This document shows, in pieces, positions 34,446-46,345 of a DNA stretch of 64,000 nt. The stretch is from Delia radicum (Eukaryota; Arthropoda; Insecta; Diptera; Anthomyiidae), in NCBI GenBank assembly GCA_021234595.1, contig CM037855.1, forward strand, positions 22,631,597 through 22,695,596. Direction: 5' to 3'. The first letter of the stretch is position 1. The number at the start of each line of letters is the position of its first letter. The notes beneath the pieces were generated by a model. That model was not told the DNA's origin. It did no database searches and worked only from the letters and a program-made list of their open reading frames with translations. The position numbers were made by a program, and so were the translations under genes.

Positions 34446-34532
34446 AGCTAATATGTTTGATTTGCTTTATTTTTGTAAATATACGGAGGTTTAAAGCTCG
34501 TTATAAATTGAAAATAAGATAAAAATAATCTA

Positions 34533-35030
34533 GACGGTTAATCGGATAAGGTATTATTCGAAAAATTGGCGATTAAAAATGAAGTAAAATTGACTACTTT
34601 GGTGTGTTGAGGACAAAGTTTGAATAGAATTACTTCCTAAATTCAGATTTTAAAATTAATGAAATTGCAATTCTCTTTTTGAATGATTAATGATTTTTTA
34701 ATTCATTTTATAAAAGGCTGAATTATAAACAGATTCAGAATTCATAAATTAATTCTTAGTTAAATAGATAAATGGTAAATGAAAATTTTTTGAAACTCTG
34801 ATTAAAGATGATTCAAAGTATACTGCGATTTTTTAATGGGACTTGCCTTAGAATATTGTGGTTTTATTTGAAGGATTCTAAGGGCTCTTAAGAAATAAAA
34901 TGAAATCAGATATTTTCAGTTGAGGTACAATCAGGGCACTTCTGCTGTAAATATTTGTAGTTGTTTGAGTAGCGTAGAGGGCGCTTTCAAGGCAACATAC
35001 ATTACAACATTTTTTTAATAAAACATTTTC
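34533..35030. other. Non-coding with a solo MITE end
   Basis: 34927-34985 (CACTTCTGCTGTAAATATTT, GTAGTTGTTTGAG) matches one end of the 29.8/55.7-kb MITE. The rest is featureless. Confidence 0.45.
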
Positions 35031-35100
35031 TATATATCTGCAAAGTTTGGTTAAAAATGTTCGACGAATCTATGACGTGCCCTTAATGAGTTAAAAAGGC
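35030..35100. repeat. Dispersed block shared with 56.7 kb
   Basis: GCAAAGTTTGGTTAAAAATG, then a GCCCTTAATGAGT block; 56710-56775 has ACAAAGTTTGGTTGAAAAAT and TCCTTAATAAGT at the same spacing. Ends not defined. Confidence 0.5.
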
Positions 35101-37620
35101 AGCCAAATTGAATCAAAAACTTGCTAAAATATTTGTTGACTTATTTTACATTTTGAGTGTAAATTATACACAGTGGCACTTTCACTCTAGGCAAAAATAC
35201 ACACTCACACAAAAATTCATTATATGTACACATTTTTTTTGTTGGCTCAACACAACAACAAGTTGAAAAAGGATTCTGTTGCATTTTAAACATTCATACA
35301 ATCAAACACACTCCCACACACATGTACACACACTTTAACACAATATTTACGCATAAAAACTTAAATACAAACAGATTGAAATACTTTCTGTTACTGGTTG
35401 TTGGTTGGACAAATAAACAAATGAATAAATGAACGAATAACTGAGTGTGCACAATGGGGCAAGCATAATAATTAAAAGTCAAAACTTAGAATGTGTTAGA
35501 CAAAAGCACATTTATAAGAAAACACAAGATATTGGGAATTTTTTCTTAAAAAAAAAAAACAAATTTTGGTTATAGTTAAATTTTTGTCCAATTTTTTTTT
35601 TCGATATCTGCTCCATTGTGCCCTGCACAAGTTTGCATTGATTGTTTGGTTTGGTTATTTTAAGTAGAAAAATGGACAATTTCATATTTTGTTATACTTA
35701 TTATATGACAATTGTTTATACACACACAAACACAAAATTTCCATGATAGAGTTGTGAATATACCACTACTACTGGTATACATTTTACTCATACTTGCACA
35801 ATATTTATTTAAGCAGTTTGTTTGTTTGCCATGTAGAAGGAAAATATTTAATTGAAATAATTTACTTTATGTTTTTGGGAGTTTTGGGAATTAAATTTGC
35901 ACTCTTTTATGTATGCGAATGTATGAATGCATATTCGGAATGTATATGGAATTGAATTTTAATGTGCCAAACCCCATTCAGTCAGAAGAATATACATACA
36001 GTATACAATAATATTGAGTTCAATATGTTGTGTTCAATAAATTTATTAATTTATTATATTTACCAGAGACACATACATACATATTATACATTATTTTCAT
36101 ACATATGTCATGCATATTCACATATACATACACATATGTCAAATATTTCATAAGTTGATTTTGGAAAAAAGAAAAAAATTTACATTGAACATTTTTGGTA
36201 AAATTATATTTGAAAACTTAATTATCATTTTGGTTATAATTGTTAAAACTAACTGTCAAATTAGTAGAGTTTTTAGTTTAGCTTGCCCTATATACGGCAT
36301 TATCAGATGTACTCAAATGTTTGCTCTTTTGAATTATAGAAGCATGAGATAATGTAAGAAATTGAGCTACTTTGAAAAATTACCAGAACATTTTTTTTTA
36401 ACTAACTCACTCACGTAATTTTATAGGTAGAAATTACTAAAAATGTTAGTTAAAAAAAAACTACAAATGTAATTGAAAAGTCATCGAAAGGTCAACCGTG
36501 ACCGAAAAATTAAAAAAAAACAAATTGCATTTTAAAGAAAATAAATTTGTTTAAGTAAATTTAAAAAGTCCAAAGAATATATAAGATGCCATTATGATAA
36601 AACAGAGTGCAAATTTGCGTTCTTGTTTTTGGTCAACTTTTTTCATTTTCACTAACATTTTCTGTTTAATATTTAATTCTTTAAGCGCGATTATGCAAGT
36701 ATATTCCTATCTTAAAATATTTGTTACAACTACAATTAACCAAAAAAAAAAATGTAAACGGAGTATATAAAGTCCAGTAACGGTAATTTTTTGATTTGCT
36801 TTCCTTGACATTCTAATGTCACGTTCTTCACAACAAAACAACATGTATTCTCATTACTTTTGCGTTGCTGGTGATTAAAACTTTCAATTTAAATCAAGTT
36901 TGTGTAAATAATTTAATATAAAAAAAAAAAAAAAAAAACTGAGACATATCAAGCAGAGTTTAAAAAAAGTAAAATTTTAAACTTTGTCACGTCACGTTAC
37001 CCCAGCAAATATTTACTTATGAGTATAACAATATTGATATTTAAATACAGTATAGAAACGGGAATGACATGTCATTATTTACCGGTAATGACAACAGCTT
37101 ACTTCTCTGCATTACTTTAATACAATTAATAAGGACTTACTAATAACTAGTTAATTTTCACAATATTTCAATACAAGAAATCATGCGTTACCCATAAGTA
37201 CTTATGTTTAATCATTATTTATTAACATTTTTTCAAAATATATTTTTAAACTCATTATTTTTTCAACTCTTGTAAGTACTTATATCACTACTTATTTTTG
37301 ATTTTTTGTAAGATGGAAAGTAAATGCCATTTTGTACAAGCAAGTCATTTATGTTTTTTTTTATTAAGTATAACATCCCAGTGTAGAAAAGCACTAAGTA
37401 CATATTTGGTAATGGCAAGTAATAACAAGTACTTACAATTTTTATTATAAATCTCATTATCTTAATAAGGGGATGTGGCGCAAAATAATGACATATCATT
37501 ACTAAACACCTTACGAAAAACCAAAAAATATGTAGTTACCTAAAAGTATAAAAAACAAATTTTCAAAAATCTAAATTTAATAGAAAAATATTTTTTTATT
37601 GGAAATTTTTTTTTTTAAAT
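35101..37620. other. Non-coding stretch with minor repeats
   Basis: Mostly AT-rich sequence with CACA- and ATAC-rich low-complexity words. Near 37060-37500 the words ATGACATGTCATTA and ATGACATATCATTAC, with repeated AAGTACTTA, suggest a decayed palindromic repeat. Open frames here (for example 35294-35482 minus, 36110-36352 plus) show no family signature. Confidence 0.35.
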
Positions 37621-37626
37621 AAAATG

Positions 37627-37698
37627 TGCCCACACGGGTTTTCAACCTGGGACTTCAGGTTGACAGTCAACCACTCTACCGTCTGAGCTATCTCGATA
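37627..37698 (-). tRNA. tRNA-like relic, identity uncertain
   Basis: The minus strand has a D-arm-like GATAGCTCAGACGGTAGAG, an anticodon-arm-like GGTTGACTGTCAACC, and a T-arm-like CAGGTTGAAAACCCG. The acceptor strands pair poorly, the T stem has mismatches and the anticodon arm is too short for a standard 7-nt loop on a 5-bp stem. It is best read as a tRNA pseudogene or the head of a tRNA-derived SINE. I do not assign an amino acid. Confidence 0.4.
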
Positions 37699-37699
37699 T

Positions 37700-38325
37700 G
37701 TTGTACTAGATAGATAAAAACATTAAGGTTATTAATACGATTTAAGTAGTTTTTCTCCTAAAAAATTATTCAAAATTGTAAAATCATTGTGATAAAGTTA
37801 GTAATTATATATTTTGTCTTTTTCATAACAAAAATGTTTAAAAAACATAAATTTAAAATTAAATTAAATATAAAACAATTAAATTTTGTAAACACTCTGA
37901 TTTTTGTAAAATGTCAAAAAAAATTCTTAAAATAATGCTATTATAACGAAATACGAAAAAAAAAATTATTACGAAATACAAATGTATTTATAGAAAAAGA
38001 TTGCATAAAAAATCGATGCCATTTTGTTGCAAATTTGTTAATTCGCAAAGATATTTAGTTAACTTTTTCCCCCAGCTAACATGTATTTATATGAACATCC
38101 GAGCTTTATTTATGAGATAATAATTGGAACATGTTTTTCGAAAACTGAAAATTAACAAAGGTTTTTGGTTTCCCCAAAAAAAAAACTTAGTAACTTGAAA
38201 CAAGTTTTTGCATACTAATACTATTTTACCAATATTTAGTACAATCTTTTTGTGTGTGCAAATAAAGATAATTTTATGTCTTTAAAATTAAAATCTTGCA
38301 AATATAGAAAATAAATAAATACATA
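37700..38325. other. Non-coding stretch, nothing recognised
   Basis: AT-rich sequence without supported features. Confidence 0.4.
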
Positions 38326-38329
38326 TATA

Positions 38330-39782
38330 CACTCAAATAAAAAAGTTAGTAAAGTCAGCAAAACATTTTGCTGAGTCAGCAAAATTTTAGTCAGGAGGGT
38401 GCTTGCAAAAAAAATGCTAATGTCAGCAAAATTAGTAGATTCAGCAAAAGTTTTGCTAACACTTAGTAGATTAGAAATTAAAAACCCCTTGCTAAAATTA
38501 ATAAAATTTTTGCTGAATATTAGTAGACTGAAAAAACTCAAAAATTTGTAGAAAAATTTTACTTTAGTTAATTTATTTGCTGAAAATCATAAAACATATT
38601 TTTGTGATTCTTTTTAAAATAATTTACAATACGTTACAAAATACAAAAATGTTCATACTCCCAAATTGGCCATATGAATTATTGTAATATCTGAAAACAG
38701 TAGAAATAATTATATATAACATAAACGAAATTATCTTTAAACTAATTGATTACTACAACAGAATTTTTTATTCGAAAGACTCAAATTGTGAGATATTTAA
38801 GATGTTTTTTTTTGTTTTTGGATGTCGTTAAGGTGATGTCAAAAACGAACAAAATTTTTGGGGTGCTTTTCAAATCTCTGATTACAAATTTTAAAATGTT
38901 TTCTTCAACAAAAGCGAATAAATTGATATTTGCACTCCAGGGTCTTGTTTAAAAACATCTTAGAGAATAAACGTAAAAAAAATTAAAATTATCCCCAGTA
39001 CATTTGGGTAGGGCAACGATTTGATTTTTACGGATTTTTAGGAAATTGTATTTTTGGGTAATACATCAATTATTGTCTAAATGATGCTATCTTTTAAAGG
39101 AACGCAAATGCCGCAGCGAATTATAGAAACGAAGCGAAACGAAAAAAATAACAAAATATGACATATACAACCCTTTTTGCAATAAAAAAAAGGAAACACA
39201 AAAATCTACCTAAGATGTATGTCTTTGTCTTTCGCTTTAGTCTGTCTACCTATTACATATTTGTTTGCAATTTGACCACATACATTAAATGTGTATTAGT
39301 TTACAAATACACATTTAATGTCTTTTATTTAATTAATAGACAATTACTTTCACAAGCCGGTGACGACGCAAAATTTAAGTTGTTTTAATCCACAGTTTTG
39401 TTCTATGTATGGAAAACAGATACAAAAATCTTCCATGGTTGATTTTTGCTATATTATGTCTTACACTTTTTAGTATAATTTTCCTCGTCACTACTACATC
39501 GTGACATGCCTCGACATCTAATTCATTTTGAGTATATCTTTCAGTCTGGTTGTCGTTCACACTATTGATGTGCTAATAAACACTATTTTTTTTAAGCAAA
39601 ATAAATTAGTAAAACATTAGTAAAATATTAGTAAAACACTAGTTCAAAACAGTTAAGTGCTGAATAAGTATAACTAAATATTTAGTTTAAAACATATTTT
39701 TAGCAAAAAATTAGCTGAAAAATAGTAAACCTGATTTGCAAGATGTTTTACTAACTTTTGTACTAACTTATTTTTTTGAGTG
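38330..39782. mobile_element. CACTCA-ended element, copy 2, 1453 bp, TA target duplication
   Basis: Inverted ends CACTCAAATAAAAAAGTTAG / CACTCAAAAAAATAAGTTAG with TA on both sides (38328-38329, 39783-39784). Repeated GTCAGCAAAA words lie inside the left end. Centre-right has a perfect palindrome ACATTAAATGTGTATTAG...ACACATTTAATGT (about 39281-39320). The right half aligns to 11148-11893. TA duplication favours a Tc1/mariner-type mobiliser, but no transposase was recognised. Confidence 0.75.
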
Positions 39783-39784
39783 TA

Positions 39785-40900
39785 CTTTGTTTACATAATT
39801 TTTCACAAAATTTATTGGAAAACTCTTCGCAACTTGACAACATTACTTTTGTGCTTAAATCAGTGATTTATAGTGGTTAATAAAGCCACTATAAATTTTA
39901 CTAACAACAATATCATTTCTAACAAAATTTGTAATTACCCAAAAAACTTTGTAAATTTTTAACAAGTTTTTGTATAATTTATATTAAATATGTTTCTTGT
40001 ACCAATCCTTTTGCAAACAATTTTTGTGTTTTGGCTAAAAATCTTTCAATTTTAAAATGAAATACTTGTAAAATATTTTCAACATTTACTATATTTACCT
40101 AAGTTTAAACAAAATTTATGAGAAAATTATTTAAAATTGTATTTCATGCTAAAAACTTAGTCAAAATTACTTTTTTTTTTGCCTAAATCTGTGCTTTACA
40201 GTCGTTCAATATCGCCATTATCCATTTTACTAATGTTTTTGTTCATTTGTCAAAAAGTTTTTAATTACCCTAAAAAAGGTAAAAGAGAATTTTTAAATAA
40301 CTTACTTTAACTGCAATATGATTAAGTTCTATATAAATCTATATATGGCATATGTTTGTTGTATACCACATATGGACGAGTATTAAAGATACACTTAAAT
40401 ATATCCCTACATCTAATGGGTTTTGGTATGGTGGTGGTTTTGCTGATAGAGACCCATAATACTAAAGATTAAAAGTAATTATGGTCTTTTGTAAAATACA
40501 ATTTTATGTTGGATATTATAACTCCATCTATAGGAGAGAAAACAGAATTGTTCAATAACAGTAAGTGTTTTTAATGTTTAAAATAAATACTATTTGAAAT
40601 GGAATTTAGAAAATCTGAAGAAAAACTTAAACTTAGTTAAAAGGAAAAATTTTTAATAAAAACTGTTAAATTTTATTACATTAAGCTTTGGGAAAAAATT
40701 TAATAATCTTAACTTCTCTTTTTCTTAAACCTTCTGGGTGGAATGAAATTTTCTATGGAAATTAATTTTGAAACAAAACAGAAATATACCCACAGAATAT
40801 AAATTTTTTTCTAAAAAATTTTATAATTGTTTTTTTTTTTATATAAAAATTTTAAAAATGTTACTATATTTTAATAAAATTTAATAAAATTCTTTATTTA
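39785..40900. other. Non-coding stretch, nothing recognised
   Basis: AT-rich; short ATATGG-type words at 40340-40410 only. Confidence 0.4.
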
Positions 40901-41039
40901 TTTATAACGAGACTTCAATCTCCCCGTATATTTACAAAAATATAGCAAATTAAATATATTAGCTAGGTTGATACATGTATTTCGATCTGGCTAAAGATCT
41001 CATCAGAACCCCAAGTTTTAGAAAATCCAGAGCCTCCAC
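40901..41039 (-). mobile_element. Hammerhead-bearing retroelement, copy 3 (fragment)
   Basis: The minus strand contains CTAAAACTTGGGGTTCTGAT, the ribozyme, CTAGCTAATATATTTAATTT, and a tail ACGGGGAGATTGAAGTCTCG related to ACGGAGGTTGAAAGCTCG of the other copies. It is cut off at 41039 by the MITE that follows. Confidence 0.75.
40965..41011 (-). ncRNA. Type I hammerhead ribozyme, copy e (intact core)
   Basis: On the minus strand: GGGTT, CTGATGA, GATCT-TTAGCC-AGATC, GAAA, TAC-AT-GTA, TC, AACCT. Only the helix III loop differs (AT instead of TA), which keeps the palindrome and pairing. Cleavage is predicted after the C at 40970 on the minus strand. Confidence 0.87.
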
Positions 41040-42180
41040 ACTGATAGAAATTTGTGCGTAGTATTAATGAATTCCTTCATTAATCCAATGAATTTTTTCA
41101 TCAAAAAGTCCCCAAAGAAACGTTTCATTGAGTCAATGATAGGTGTCTCATTAAATCAATTTTAATGAATGGTTTCATTCCCCTTATGAAAATTTCATGA
41201 AGTGTATGAAATTTTTTTCATTAACCCTAGCCTAATCGTTATGAAAGTTTCATGTGTTGAATAAAATTCATAGTTTGTATGAAATATTTTCGTTGATATT
41301 TAATAATTTACACTTTTTATGATTATTTTAGCATACAAATTACAAATTTTGAAAATAAAATTTTTTTATCCATAAAAAATAAAATATTTTAATTATTGTA
41401 CTTTTTTTAAATTATGTATATTAAGAACTTTAATGATTGAAAAAATCGTTTACATATAATTAACAGGCATTAAAATATTAAAAGTTGAACTAAAAAAATA
41501 ATTTTTAAAAAATTGTTCAATCTTTCTTTACATTTTTTTATAATTTGTATTTAAAGATGACATATTTTCTTATATGTCGGTACAAAATATGTAATTTTTT
41601 ATCGATCTGGCTTGGAATTCTGTAGAACGATCGACGATTATAGTCCACTTTTTTGTAGTTAAATTACGACCATATTAGATAAAAATGTTAAATATTGTTA
41701 ACAATGTTGTTAAAAAACAAAAACGTTTTTGGTAACATCGTCAAAACGATAACAATTTAGGTCTCGTTTTTGAACAAAACTATATCGTTTTTCTTAGAGA
41801 ATATGTTCCCTGGAATTTAGTGACCAATTATTCAAATTCGTCAAAAACTGTTAACTCTAGGCAAATTTAATAAAAAATTTATTTCTATCAAAGTTTTGGT
41901 TAATTCTGTTTAAAATAATTTTCAGTTTTTTTTATTTCAAAATGATAGTACAAAAAAAATTTTTTTTTTCTTATTTCAAGTCAAAATTTTTATTGAAAAA
42001 AATTAAAAAAATTTTCATTGATTTAATGATTTTTTTTTTATGAAATGATGAAAAAAATGTTAATGAAAAAAATACCAATATTAATGATTTTTCATTCAGT
42101 TAATGACATTTTTCATTAAACCAATGAATCAATTTTAATGAAATAGTTTCATTAATACTAAGAAGGAAAATTCTATCAGT
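41040..42180. mobile_element. Foldback MITE with ACTGATAG ends, 1141 bp
   Basis: The left end ACTGATAGAAATTTGTGCGT, then AGTATTAATGAA, and the opposite strand of the right end ACTGATAGAATTTTCCTTCT, then TAGTATTAATGAA are inverted. Both sides are filled with TTCATTAA/TTAATGAA words. Non-coding. It abuts the hammerhead-bearing fragment, apparently inserted in it, but I could not confirm a target duplication. Confidence 0.7.
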
Positions 42181-42520
42181 TCAGAATTAAATTCTTTGAA
42201 ATTATTGTTAAATTATAACAAACTTCAAATTCCAAATTCCAAACTGCAAATTATTTTACTTTGCTTTAATTACACAAAAGTATAATGGATTTTATTTATA
42301 TCAAATTAGTATCAAATACACGATATTAATACTTTTAAGCCTTAAGTTAATAATAGCAACAACTTTTAAATTAATACACCATAATAAACTTTATCAATTT
42401 TACAGTTAATTGAATTCGTTATCAATTATCTGTATTGAAAAAAGTTAAATTCATACAAAAATATTTAAAATATCAACGCAATTTCAAGTGAGCTGGATGT
42501 TTTTAAGCAGCTATTAGTAT
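42181..42520. other. Non-coding stretch upstream of tRNA-Lys
   Basis: AT-rich sequence, nothing recognised. Confidence 0.4.
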
Positions 42521-42522
42521 AT

Positions 42523-42595
42523 GCCCGGGTAGCTCAGTCGGTAGAGCATTGGACTTTTAATCCAAGGGTCCAGGGTTCAAGTCCCTGCTCGGGCG
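42523..42595 (+). tRNA. tRNA-Lys (TTT)
   Basis: The cloverleaf is complete: acceptor GCCCGGG with CTCGGGC (one G:U), D arm TAGCTCAGTCGGTAGAGC, anticodon arm TTGGA-CTTTTAA-TCCAA (anticodon TTT), variable GGGTC, T arm CAGGGTTCAAGTCCCTG, discriminator G. Length 73 nt. A T7 run at 42603-42609 can act as a Pol III terminator. Confidence 0.96.
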
Positions 42596-42599
42596 GGAA

Positions 42600-42640
42600 T
42601 ATTTTTTTAAAACTTTTTTTTTTTGCTTTCAACTATAGAA
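42600..42640 (+). terminator. Pol III T-run terminator of tRNA-Lys
   Basis: T-runs begin 8 nt after the tRNA 3' end (TATTTTTTTAAAAC, then a T10 tract). Confidence 0.6.
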
Positions 42641-42879
42641 TTTTTTTTTTGAAAAATTTAAGTGAAATTAAATTTTAAAAATAAAAATATTTAAAATTCT
42701 AATTTGTTATTATTTTTACATTTTAATTAACAAAAACATAAGTTTGAAAAAACATTTTAAATCCCAATATTCATTTCTAAAACTCTGTTGTAAATCAATT
42801 AAAATTCTTGTTAAATTGTCATGCCAAGATTTAAATTATGCTTGAAATGCACTTGAATTTGTTTGCATACTTGTTTTAC

Positions 42880-43335
42880 ACAGAAAAAATTATTGTCAAT
42901 AAACTTTTGTTTGATTTCAAACTCACGTTCAATTAAAAGTTTAAATTAAATAAATTATTAAATGTTTAATTAAAAATTAATTTACAAGGGGAGCATCAAG
43001 ATGGATTCTCTCCGATCTTATTGAAATTTAGATATGGGACACAACACGTATTTTTTTAGTGGCCCAATAATAAAAAAAAAAAAATCACCAAAAGCTAAAA
43101 AAAAAAAATCTTCAAAATTTTAAAAATTACCAAAATTAAAAATCTCTTAAATAAATAAAGGACGAATTACAAAATTTAAAATGTTTTCGAGATATGAATG
43201 TTTTAATTCAATTTTGGTATTTTTGTTTAAATTTTGACAATATTTGTCGATTTTTTCAATTTGGCGTTTTTGTTTTAATTATTTAAGATTTTTTTTTTTT
43301 TTAAATATTAACTGTTTTTTAATTTTGGCGACTGT

Positions 43336-43389
<54 letters not shown>

Positions 43390-43520
43390 CGATTTTGACA
43401 TTTTTTTTGCCAATTTTTGGCGACTTTTTCAGTTTTTGCCATTTTTTTTTTTAAATTTTGAAAATTTTTATTAGATTTCGACAATATTTGTTAAATTTTA
43501 GATATTTTTTTAATATTTGA
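42880..43520. repeat. AT-rich TTTAATTGA element copy with a long T-tract
   Basis: The left end reads CACAGAAAAAATTATTGTCA, then TTTTGTTTGATTTCAAACTC. An A-rich half (43068-43150) and a T-rich half (43195-43520) follow. The T-rich half holds an uninterrupted run of 49 T (43339-43387), likely an unstable or error-prone spot. The Phe-rich frame there is meaningless. Confidence 0.65.
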
Positions 43521-43569
43521 GATCATTATTAAATGTTACTAATATAAATAGAATACACAAATTTATACA

Positions 43570-43700
43570 TCAGTTGTCAAAACCGAATTCGGTTGTTACA
43601 ACCCCCAATTTGGTTACAACAGCCCAATTCAGTTGTGACAACCGAAATTACGAGGTTACAGCAACTGAATCAATTCGGTTGAATGAAATTATGTTGAGAT
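43570..43700. repeat. CCGAATTCGGTTG palindromic family, copy 1
   Basis: Words AACCGAATTCGGTTG, CAATTTGGTTACAACAG, CAGTTGTGACAACCGAA and GAATCAATTCGGTTG. The reverse complement aligns with 50400-50545. The 61-codon frame (rich in TTPNLV-type peptides) is a by-product. Confidence 0.6.
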
Positions 43701-44210
43701 AATCGAATTTGTTGTGTTAGTTTACTAATGAAAGCTAAAATATTTGTTGACTAAAAACAGCAAACAAAAATGTACCATCAATAAATAGTTTGCTATGTTT
43801 ACCTTAAGCTTAGTAGAATACAATTAACAGTATATTTTGCTAACATGAACAGAAACCGTTGCTACATAATTGTAGATTGTTGATTTCAAAATGATTTAAA
43901 AAAAAACTTAAAAATTCACATTGTTTATGATATTTATTTAGCATTTTTTTTTTTTTTGCTTATTTTAGCAGATTAATTTGTTACTTTCAACAAACTAAAC
44001 TTTAGCTCAACTATAACTAAATATTTTTAGATACAACCGATTTATTTGTGATCAGCTAATTTCTGCAAAGTGATTTTCAACTAAATTTTAGTAGTTTTAT
44101 CAAAAAATTTTACAATTTTTTGTTTATTAGTGTAGGAGACCAAAATACTTAATAAAAGATTTCGTAGAAAAAAAAATATATTAAAGGTCGCATTTTGTTG
44201 AGTAGTGTTC
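43701..44210. other. Non-coding stretch, nothing recognised
   Basis: AT-rich sequence. Words such as TAGTAGTTTTATCAAAAAA resemble parts of the CACTCA-ended elements, but boundaries cannot be set. Confidence 0.35.
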
Positions 44211-44212
44211 TA

Positions 44213-44684
44213 CACAGAAAAAATTATTAACCTAAAATATCTAATTAAAGATTTGATTTGAATTTATTTTGTTTCTAAACAAATATTTAATTGAATCAAT
44301 AAATATTTTTATAGACTTTTAAATATATAAATACATATTTTATTTTAGACTCAATTATCATATTATTTTTTCATACACTGTATGCATAAATAGAAAATTT
44401 TCAGTATAAAATACCAAATACATTTGAAGTTAACAAACAAAACAAGCACACACACAACAGACTCATTGCAAAAAACACACATACCAACGTATAGATCACA
44501 CACTTTTTTTGTAAGTATCATATTTTTTTTGTAGAAGTTATTTATAACTTTTTTTCCTTCTCAATTTTAATAAAAGGTTTAATTGATAGTATTATTGCCG
44601 TGATAGGTGCAAAATCAATTAAAATATTAATTGATTCAATTAATTTTTTAATTGAAACCCGTTTTTAGTTTTTTCTGTGTAGGA
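44213..44684. mobile_element. Short member of the CACAGAAAAAA-ended AT-rich family
   Basis: CTACACAGAAAAAA at the left matches, on the opposite strand, CTACACAGAAAAAA at the right end. Right-arm words TTTTAATTGAAACC / GATAGTATT / AAAATATTAATTGATT mark the TTTAATTGA family. About 470 bp, non-coding; no target duplication seen. Confidence 0.65.
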
Positions 44685-44727
44685 GAAATACTTTAATTTT
44701 TATTGAGTCTTTGCGATTAAAAATATT

Positions 44728-44835
44728 CAATGCTATGATCTATTCTATGGTATTCTATGGTATTCTATGATATATTCTATTGTATTCTCTGATATATTCT
44801 ATGGTATTCTATGATATATTCATTCTATAAAATTC
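44728..44835. repeat. ATTCTATGGT / ATATTCTATGAT tandem repeat
   Basis: About ten imperfect 10- to 12-bp copies (CTATGGTATT, CTATGATATATT) in a row. A microsatellite-like array with no coding content. Confidence 0.85.
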
Positions 44836-46255
44836 TGTTACTCACACACACACATACATCTTTACTTATTGGTCATAGTTTCAGAATTGTGGTCAATTGT
44901 TAAATGGCAATAAACTAACGACCATAATGTCATTTCTAAGTTTTCATACAGTATTCTCTGTATATATTCGTTAGGATGTCCATTTAAAACACGATTTGTA
45001 GATTTTTGTTCATTACACCCACTCAGTTTTATTGCAAATGGTTTCAAACGGATGATTAATGGAAATTTTTTAGAACATTTTTGTATAACTAAAAATCAGT
45101 TTAGCGGCTAAAAAGTTATGAATAAAAATGGGAAGATACCTCTAAATGTTGACTACGACTTGGTGTATTTCAGTAAAAATTCGTCTCCAGGCTTCTGGTG
45201 ATCAAAATATTTCAAAATGAAGCTAGAGGCGATCAAAGTTTTATTTTCACCGCACAATTTTTTTGTTGTTATTATTCACCACAGAAATTGTTTTTCACCT
45301 CAAAAATGATTTTTCAACACAACAATTGTTTTCACATCTATAATAATTTTTTAGCACACAATTAGGTAAATCACATCTATAATGCTTTCTCATTTAAAAA
45401 TATATTTTTTTACTTAGAATTTTTGAACTTTTTTTCGCTTTAAAAGTTAATCTTTTATCAAAATCAGAAATTGTTAGTGGTGAATAATTAATTGTTTACT
45501 AATTACATCAAAAATTTATCTTTTGTAGTGTTAGGTCGAAACTCGCTATGGAAAATATTCGATTTTTGTTTCAATAAGAAAACTTTAAAATTTTGGTTAA
45601 ACTAAGTTAGAAAAGTTAAATCGATGAAATTAAGGTATATTTTTGGTTTACGAATAGAAATATTTAGTTTTGGACACATTTATCATGAAAGATTACATTT
45701 AAGGACATTTTTGAAATTTTTGATCGTGGAAAATATAATCAATATTTTTTTTAAAGCAGAGTATCTCACCTTCATTTGATACCTTATTTAAGTCATATCA
45801 TCAGTACAAGTTTTTAAAAATTATTTTGTGAGGTTTTTAACATAAATTTAATTATTAAAAAAAAAAAAAATCGAAAATTTTTGAAACTATTTGCTATAAA
45901 ACTGTAGGGTGTGTAATGACCGAAATCGACAAATAGTTTTTTAAGGGACATCCTAATATTCATTCTATAGACCTTTTTTAAACATTGGTCTTACTTGTGC
46001 AAACAAACAACACAAATAAATTCAAGTGGTGTTTTCTGGTAAATTTTGTTGCTGTTGTTGTAAGTTGAGGTGGGTGGCGGGGTTAGTTGTTCTAGTACAA
46101 ATGTTAAGCTCATAAAACTTTGAAACATATTTTAAAATCATACAACATTATAACAAAGGTATGTGTGTAAAACCAGCAACATTTTAATACTTATGTTAAA
46201 AAGAAACGGAATATTATATTTGGCCTATAAACAAAAAATTAATTAATACGTTATT
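44836..46255. other. Non-coding stretch, nothing recognised
   Basis: AT-rich DNA without supported genes; the 61-codon minus frame at 44862-45047 has no recognisable motif. Confidence 0.35.
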
Positions 46256-46261
46256 ATTTAA

Positions 46262-46345
46262 GTTAGAGTTGCTAATAGTATTTCGATCCGGTAAATAGAT
46301 CGACAAAGGAAGACTCTTTAACAGGCAGAGCTTCAACTAAATATC
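46262..46345 (-). repeat. Decayed copy of the hammerhead-bearing family
   Basis: The minus strand reads AGCTCTGCCTGTTAAAGAG, then GATCTATTTACCGGATCGAAATACTATTAGCAACTC. This keeps the helix II and GAAATACTA part of the ribozyme and the TTCTGCCTATTATGGAG region, but the CTGATGA strand is lost. Confidence 0.5.

Larger units (their letters stand above)
34015..34532 (+). mobile_element. Hammerhead-bearing tandem retroelement, cluster 2
   Basis: Two head-to-tail units of the 21-kb family. The first begins only about 9 bp before the ribozyme helix I; the ribozymes are 377 bp apart. Shared blocks: GGAGGTT-AAAGCTCGTTATA, TATATAAATAGAACATTTTG, CTTCAAAGTTTAGTAACGTC and AAGAAGACAAGAATGGAGCA. It has no A-tail and no coding sequence. 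Confidence 0.75.

Noticed and set aside
41600..41640. CGATCTGG...GATCGACG as a further hammerhead relic
   Set aside because: Only the helix II-like part is suggestive; core strands are not present.
43244..43474. Phe-rich 76-codon open frame
   Set aside because: Produced by the 49-T tract and neighbouring T-rich DNA.
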